Below are positions 60,060 to 64,000 of a DNA stretch of 64,000 nucleotides, piece after piece (position 1 is the first letter of the stretch; the number at the start of each line of letters is the position of its first letter). The notes below the pieces were generated by a model. That model was given only the letters and a program-made list of their open reading frames with translations. It was not told the DNA's origin and did no database searches. The position numbers were made by a program, and so were the translations under genes. This DNA comes from Deltaproteobacteria bacterium (lineage in GTDB: Bacteria > Myxococcota_A > UBA9160 > UBA4427). The stretch covers positions 1 through 64,000 of the forward strand of contig JAFDDH010000001.1 in the NCBI GenBank assembly GCA_019310975.1, read 5' to 3'.

Positions 60060-60869
60060 CTAGTCGGCCGTCGGTTCGGCCGAGTCGGCCAGTCGGTAGA
60101 AGCGCCGCGCGTTCTGGCTGGTGATCCGGGCCACGTCCTCGCGGTCGACACCGTGTAGCGCGGCGAGGGTCTCGCCTACCGTGACCACCCAGGCCGGCTC
60201 GTTGCGCCGACCGCGGTGGCCCTCGGGCGCGAGGAAGGGTGCGTCGGTCTCGACCATCAGCCGGTCGAGGGGCAATGCCTTTGCGACGGCACGTAGCGCG
60301 TCGCTGCGCTTGAATGTGATGATGCCCGAGAACGAGACCAGAAGGCCCGCATCGAGGGCCTGCCGGGCGAAATCGAGCGTGCCCGTGTAGCAATGCAGCA
60401 CGCCTTCGAGCTCGCCCCGTCCCTCGGAGAGCCAGATGTCGAGCAGCTCGCCGTGTGCGTCGGGCTCGTCGCCGCGCACGTGGATCGAGACCGGCATGCG
60501 GAGCTCACGCGCCATGTCGACCTGCACCGCAAAGGCCTGGCGCTGCGCGCCCTTGTCCGAATTCATGTAGTGGTAGTCGAGCCCACATTCGCCGAGGGCC
60601 ACGACGGCGGGATCCGCCAGCCAGTCGCGCACGCGGTCGAGCACGAAGGCGTTGCACTCGCTGGCCTCATGCGGGTGGATGCCCACCGTGGCGTGCACGT
60701 CGACCTCCTGGCGGGCGAGCGCCACCGCCGCTCCATTGGCTTCGATTCCGTAGCCCGAGCCAATTGCGATCATGCCCTGCACGCCGGCATCCCGGGCACG
60801 CTGCAGGACCTCGGAGCGATCGTCGTCGTACCGGCCGGCCGTCAGGTGGCAATGGCTGTCGAGCCACAT
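60060..60869 (-). CDS. tatD: TatD family metal-dependent DNase
   Basis: The protein has 269 residues from the ATG at 60869. Metal-binding motifs: DSHCHLTAG at the start, GIHPHEAS, GECGLDYHYM, SIHVRGDEPD, LHCYTGT and VETDAPFLAP. These are the full TatD set. It is a 3'-5' exonuclease implicated in DNA repair and degradation. The position between metG and the IMPase gene is a common arrangement. The spacer to metG is only 4 nt. Confidence 0.95.
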   Translation of the reverse strand: MWLDSHCHLTAGRYDDDRSEVLQRARDAGVQGMIAIGSGYGIEANGAAVALARQEVDVHATVGIHPHEASECNAFVLDRVRDWLADPAVVALGECGLDYHYMNSDKGAQRQAFAVQVDMARELRMPVSIHVRGDEPDAHGELLDIWLSEGRGELEGVLHCYTGTLDFARQALDAGLLVSFSGIITFKRSDALRAVAKALPLDRLMVETDAPFLAPEGHRGRRNEPAWVVTVGETLAALHGVDREDVARITSQNARRFYRLADSAEPTAD

Positions 60870-60873
60870 CGTG

Positions 60874-62457
60874 CTAATCCGCCCCGTCTTTGCTCTCGGC
60901 ATCCTCTGCGCCCGCCGTCTCGATGCGCGGGAAGAGCGGCTTGCCCTTGCGGGTCGGCGAGCCCACCGGGATCCCGCCCCACTCGGCGCTGGCAGGCAGC
61001 ACCGCGGTCTCCAGCGCATCGCCGAGGCCGAGGCGATCGAGAATCTCGGCCGCGGCCACGGGGAGGAAGGCCGCGAGCAGGAGCGCCACGATGCGCAGCG
61101 ACTCGCAGCAGGTGTGGAGCGTCGTGCTCACCGTATCGGCCAGCTCGGGATCCTTGGCGGCCTTCCACGGCTCGCGCAGCTCCAGGTAGCGATTGGTGGC
61201 ATCCACCAGCGCGAGGATCGACTCCAGGGCGCGCTGGGGGCGCATGCCGCGCATGCGCAGGTCCACTTCGGCCACGGCGGTGGCCGCCGCGTCGATCACC
61301 TCGCGCTCGGGGATCTCGATCGCGCCAGGCTCGGGCACGAGTCCGCCAGCGAACCGGCCCGTCATGTTGAGCGTGCGGCTCACGAGATTGCCAATGTTGT
61401 TGGCCAGGTCGGCGTTGATGCGCCGGACGAGCGCGTCCTCGCTGAAATTCGAGTCCTGCCCGAAGACCATGTCGCGCAGCAGGAAGTAGCGGAATGCCTC
61501 GAAGCCGTATTTCTCGCGCATGATCAGCGGATCGATCATATTGCCCAGGCTCTTGCTGACTTTGCGGTCGTCGACGTTCCAATAGCCGTGGACACTGACA
61601 TGTCGTGGCGGCTCGAGCCCGATGGCGCGCAGCATGGTCGGCCAGAAGACACCGTGCGGTTTCAGGATGTCCTTGCCGACGACGTGCTCGCAGTTGGACC
61701 AATAGTCCTGGAAGTGCGGGCCGTCCGGATAGCCAATGCCGGTCAGGTAATTGATCAGCGCGTCGAACCAGACGTAGCAGACATAATCGGTGTCGAAGGG
61801 GAGCTCGATCCCCCAGTCCAGACGGCTCTTTGGCCGCGAGATGCAGAGCTCGCCGCCGAGGCCCGTCTCCTCGTCCAACATGGCGAGGACCTCGTTCTTG
61901 TAGCGCTCGGGTCGAATGAAGTCGGGGTTCTGCTCGATATAGTCGCGCAGCCAGCTGAAGTGGGCGCCCATGTCGAAGAAGTAGTTGGCCTCGGTGCGCG
62001 GCTCCGGGGCACGCTCGTGGTCCCGGCACAGGCCGTCCAGCATGTCCCGATCTGTCAGGAAGCGCTCGCAGCCAACGCAGTAGAGCCCCTCGTACTCCTT
62101 GAATCGAATCTCGCCTTCGTCGTAGACCCGCTGCAAGATCTGCTGAACCACCTGCTTGTGGTCGGCATCGGTGGTGCGGATGAAGCGGTCGTGCGAGATG
62201 CCGATCTCTTCCCAGACGCGCAGGAAGGAGTTCGAGAAGTACTCGGCGGTCTGCGCGGGGCTCTCGCCGCGCCGGCGCGCCACCTCGAGCACCTTCTCGC
62301 CATGCTCGTCGCTGCCCGTCAGGAAGAAGCAGGTATCGCCGCACAGACGCCGGTAGCGCACGATCGTGTCGCATAGGACGGTCGTGTAGGTATGACCGAT
62401 GTGGGCCTCGGCGTTGACGTAGTAGATCGGCGTCGTGAGGTAGAAGTAGCCACTCAT
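60874..62457 (-). CDS. metG: Methionyl-tRNA synthetase
   Basis: The protein has 527 residues from the ATG at 62457. HIGH is present (EAHIGHTYT), as is KMSKS in the variant form KVSKSLGNMID. The zinc knuckle region reads CVGCERFL...LCRDHE. Anticodon-binding helices follow (MRPQRALESILALVDATNRYL). The C-terminal tRNA-binding domain of longer MetG proteins is absent, as in shorter bacterial forms. Its ATG begins just after the holB stop (TGATATG). Confidence 0.96.
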   Translation of the reverse strand: MSGYFYLTTPIYYVNAEAHIGHTYTTVLCDTIVRYRRLCGDTCFFLTGSDEHGEKVLEVARRRGESPAQTAEYFSNSFLRVWEEIGISHDRFIRTTDADHKQVVQQILQRVYDEGEIRFKEYEGLYCVGCERFLTDRDMLDGLCRDHERAPEPRTEANYFFDMGAHFSWLRDYIEQNPDFIRPERYKNEVLAMLDEETGLGGELCISRPKSRLDWGIELPFDTDYVCYVWFDALINYLTGIGYPDGPHFQDYWSNCEHVVGKDILKPHGVFWPTMLRAIGLEPPRHVSVHGYWNVDDRKVSKSLGNMIDPLIMREKYGFEAFRYFLLRDMVFGQDSNFSEDALVRRINADLANNIGNLVSRTLNMTGRFAGGLVPEPGAIEIPEREVIDAAATAVAEVDLRMRGMRPQRALESILALVDATNRYLELREPWKAAKDPELADTVSTTLHTCCESLRIVALLLAAFLPVAAAEILDRLGLGDALETAVLPASAEWGGIPVGSPTRKGKPLFPRIETAGAEDAESKDGAD

Positions 62458-62458
62458 A

Positions 62459-63376
62459 TCAGCGCCCCACTGCCAGCCGAACGGCAATCAGGCCCTTCTC
62501 GGCGATCATCTGCGGGTTGGCGTTGCGCGTGGCCAGGTCGCGCCGACAACGGCTGAGCGTCTTCCAGGCATCGAGGGCGCCTTCTAGGTCGCGCTCGCCA
62601 GCGCGTACGCGCGTGTGGACCTGATCCCGCAGCCACTCGCTGCCGAGTGCGAGCAGTGCATCGACTTTCTCGGCCGAGCTGGCCCTCGGGCCGCGGTACT
62701 CCTCGGCCCAGCCCACCAGCTCGCCAAGGCTGGCCGTCACGATGCCATCGAAGCGCTCGACCAGCGCGGCGGTCTCCTCAGCCACGTCGTCGCCGCGCAG
62801 CGCCGGCCGCTCTTCGCTGGGAAAGACCACCTTCACCGAGCGCGAGCGGATGGTGGCGAGCAGCGCGGAGGCGCGCGCGGAGACCAGGATCAGACAGGTA
62901 CGCGGCGGCGGCTCCTCGAGCAGGCGAAGCAGGGCATTCTGCGCCTCGGCGTTCAGCCATTCGGCTTCGGCCACTACGGCCACGCGCCAGCCGCCCTCGT
63001 TGGCGCCCAGGCGCAGCGCCTTCTGCAACGCGCGGATCTGCCCGATGCGCACGCGCGTGTCATCGCGGCCGCGCTCGATCCAGTAGAGGTCGGCGTGCTC
63101 GCCGATGTGGCGGTAGAGCGGCCCACTCTTGCCCGTGCCGTCGAGCGCGATGCAGCCCTCCGCCCCGTCGCGCGTCTGCGAGCGGTGACACGCCGGGCAC
63201 TCGCCGCACGGTCGCGGCTGTGCCTTCTGTGCCGTGCACGCCACTCCGCGCGCGAACCAGAGCGCCGCGTGCCGCGGCGCCTCACCGGCGCCCGAGATCA
63301 GGTAGGCGGAGTGGATTCGCCCGCTCTCGAGGCTGTTTTCGAGAAGTCGAGTCGGGTCCGAGGCTTGCGATGTCAT
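62459..63376 (-). CDS. holB: DNA polymerase III delta' subunit (HolB-like)
   Basis: The protein has 305 residues from the ATG at 63376. The clamp-loader fold shows AYLISGAGEAPRHAA, where the P-loop is degraded, a zinc module CGECPACHR, a VRIGQIRALQKALRL helix and WRVAVVAEAEWLNAEAQNALL with the family's EEPP. The delta' subunit normally lacks ATPase activity, so the missing Walker A fits. It is the first gene of this minus-strand operon and diverges from the bactofilin gene. Confidence 0.9.
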   Translation of the reverse strand: MTSQASDPTRLLENSLESGRIHSAYLISGAGEAPRHAALWFARGVACTAQKAQPRPCGECPACHRSQTRDGAEGCIALDGTGKSGPLYRHIGEHADLYWIERGRDDTRVRIGQIRALQKALRLGANEGGWRVAVVAEAEWLNAEAQNALLRLLEEPPPRTCLILVSARASALLATIRSRSVKVVFPSEERPALRGDDVAEETAALVERFDGIVTASLGELVGWAEEYRGPRASSAEKVDALLALGSEWLRDQVHTRVRAGERDLEGALDAWKTLSRCRRDLATRNANPQMIAEKGLIAVRLAVGR

Positions 63377-63543
63377 GGGGCGGCGGATTCTAGCGTATTG
63401 CCCCCCGGGTTCACGGCGGCGCAGCTCGACGTGCAAGGTCAGACGTCACAAAACGATTCTGCATTTTCCACTCAAGTGAAGGGCATTCGAGCCGAACTGG
63501 GAGAAGCAACCACATTCCCATCTTCGAGGAGAGGAAGATTTCC

Positions 63544-64000
63544 ATGGCGATTAGCAGTTTCGGTCGGGGCAAGGGTGGAGAGATGGCGGGTGGATCACCC
63601 GTCCCGCCGTCGACGACCTCGTCGTCGAGCAGCAGCGGCATGGGCGGGCTGACGGCATTCATCGACCAGGGCTCGGAGTTCGAGGGCAAACTCTCCTTCA
63701 AGGACACGGTGCGCATCGACGGCACCTTTCACGGCGAGATCAGCAGTGAGAACACGCTGATCATCGGCGAGTCCGGTGAGATCGAGGCCACCATCAAGTC
63801 CCAGACGGTGGTGATCAGTGGCTCGGTGGTGGGCAATGTGATCGCCGACAAGCAGATCGTCCTACACAAGACCGCGCGCGTGAAGGGCGACCTGCAGACG
63901 CCCTGTGTGGTCGTCGAGGAGGGTGCCGTCTTCAATGGCAACCTCTCGATGAATGCCTCGTCGCAGGGCACTCAGCTGCCCTCGGGCAATCTCAAGGCCA
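63544..64000 (+). CDS. Bactofilin (DUF583) cytoskeletal protein, 3' truncated by window edge
   Basis: An ATG at 63544 follows a gaggagagg SD; the frame stays open to the right edge, so the ORF track omits it. An N-terminal flexible Ser/Gly/Thr-rich part (about 1-37) precedes a right-handed beta-helix of short repeated strands (FEGKLSFKDTVRIDGTFHGE, LIIGESGEIEATI, VVISGSVVGNVIAD, VKGDLQTPCVVVEEGAVFNG). This is the bactofilin fold, which polymerises into filaments placing cell-wall or motility machinery. It diverges from holB with a 167-nt gap. Confidence 0.92.
   Translation, partial: MAISSFGRGKGGEMAGGSPVPPSTTSSSSSSGMGGLTAFIDQGSEFEGKLSFKDTVRIDGTFHGEISSENTLIIGESGEIEATIKSQTVVISGSVVGNVIADKQIVLHKTARVKGDLQTPCVVVEEGAVFNGNLSMNASSQGTQLPSGNLKA

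Noticed and set aside
63411-63725. 104-residue minus-strand ORF opposite the bactofilin gene
   Set aside because: It overlaps the bactofilin N-terminus and its SD; the plus-strand frame has a clear family match and the antisense has none.

Overview
This is a G+C-rich, densely coded bacterial window with about 60 genes, most in tight operons joined by 1-4 nt stop/start overlaps. I could recognise no rRNA, tRNA or CRISPR array. The gene content suggests a Gram-negative deltaproteobacterial lineage, probably Myxococcota-like. The reasons are a Myxococcus-type Cys-rich repeat, many lipoproteins, FtsEX with an EnvC-like partner, a bactofilin, a Gld-type ABC operon, a WaaG/WaaP-like pair, and many lipid-catabolism genes (Ltp thiolase-like proteins, DUF35, LLM oxidoreductase, SDRs, a dienoyl-CoA isomerase). 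The taxonomic call is an inference.

Layout. 1-2.4 kb: the end of a multiheme cytochrome c and a double-parvulin lipoprotein foldase. 2.5-10.0 kb: mostly secreted or envelope proteins of unknown role (C-terminally anchored protein, alpha/beta hydrolase, Gly-rich protein, beta-barrel, FG-GAP lipoprotein, Cys-rich lipoprotein). 10.0-10.95 kb: a graveyard with a gutted paralogue of the 2.5 kb gene that keeps only its tail and leader, and a broken tyrosine recombinase. 10.9-14.3 kb: a minus-strand operon of LLM oxidoreductase, DUF3237, DUF35, Ltp thiolase-like protein and a small membrane protein. 14.6-17.0 kb: an unknown protein, a NUDIX hydrolase and a collapsed hybrid histidine kinase.

17.2-27.4 kb is one long plus-strand run: a repeat-bearing conserved protein, ftsE, ftsX, an EnvC-like degenerate M23 protein, ctpA, xseA, xseB, ispA, dxs and tlyA. 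It combines cell-wall division control with exonuclease VII and isoprenoid precursor supply. 27.5-31 kb: a second DUF35/Ltp pair with two SDRs. 31-38 kb: methyltransferase, membrane sulfatase-like protein, amidohydrolase, cysteine desulfurase and APS kinase. 38-46.8 kb: two lipoproteins (TPR and LolB-like), then a complete peptide ABC importer. 46.9-52.8 kb: a MshEN-domain protein, an unknown protein, a type-B carboxylesterase, an LPS-type kinase and glycosyltransferase, and a small exported protein. 52.8-58.3 kb: a TetR regulator leading a Gld-type ABC operon behind a good sigma70-like promoter. 58.4-63.4 kb: a dienoyl-CoA isomerase-like enzyme converging on a holB-metG-tatD-IMPase operon. 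A bactofilin gene runs off the right edge.

The observations most worth a second look are: (i) a ~150 bp element shared by the leader of the 2.5 kb gene and its decayed copy at 10.2 kb, possibly a structured RNA or regulatory region; (ii) two DUF35/Ltp pairs whose Ltp partners lack the thiolase nucleophilic Cys, one of them carrying the Tyr pair expected of Ltp2-type retro-aldolases; (iii) a probable CTG start for tlyA; and (iv) several partly deleted genes that record recent decay.
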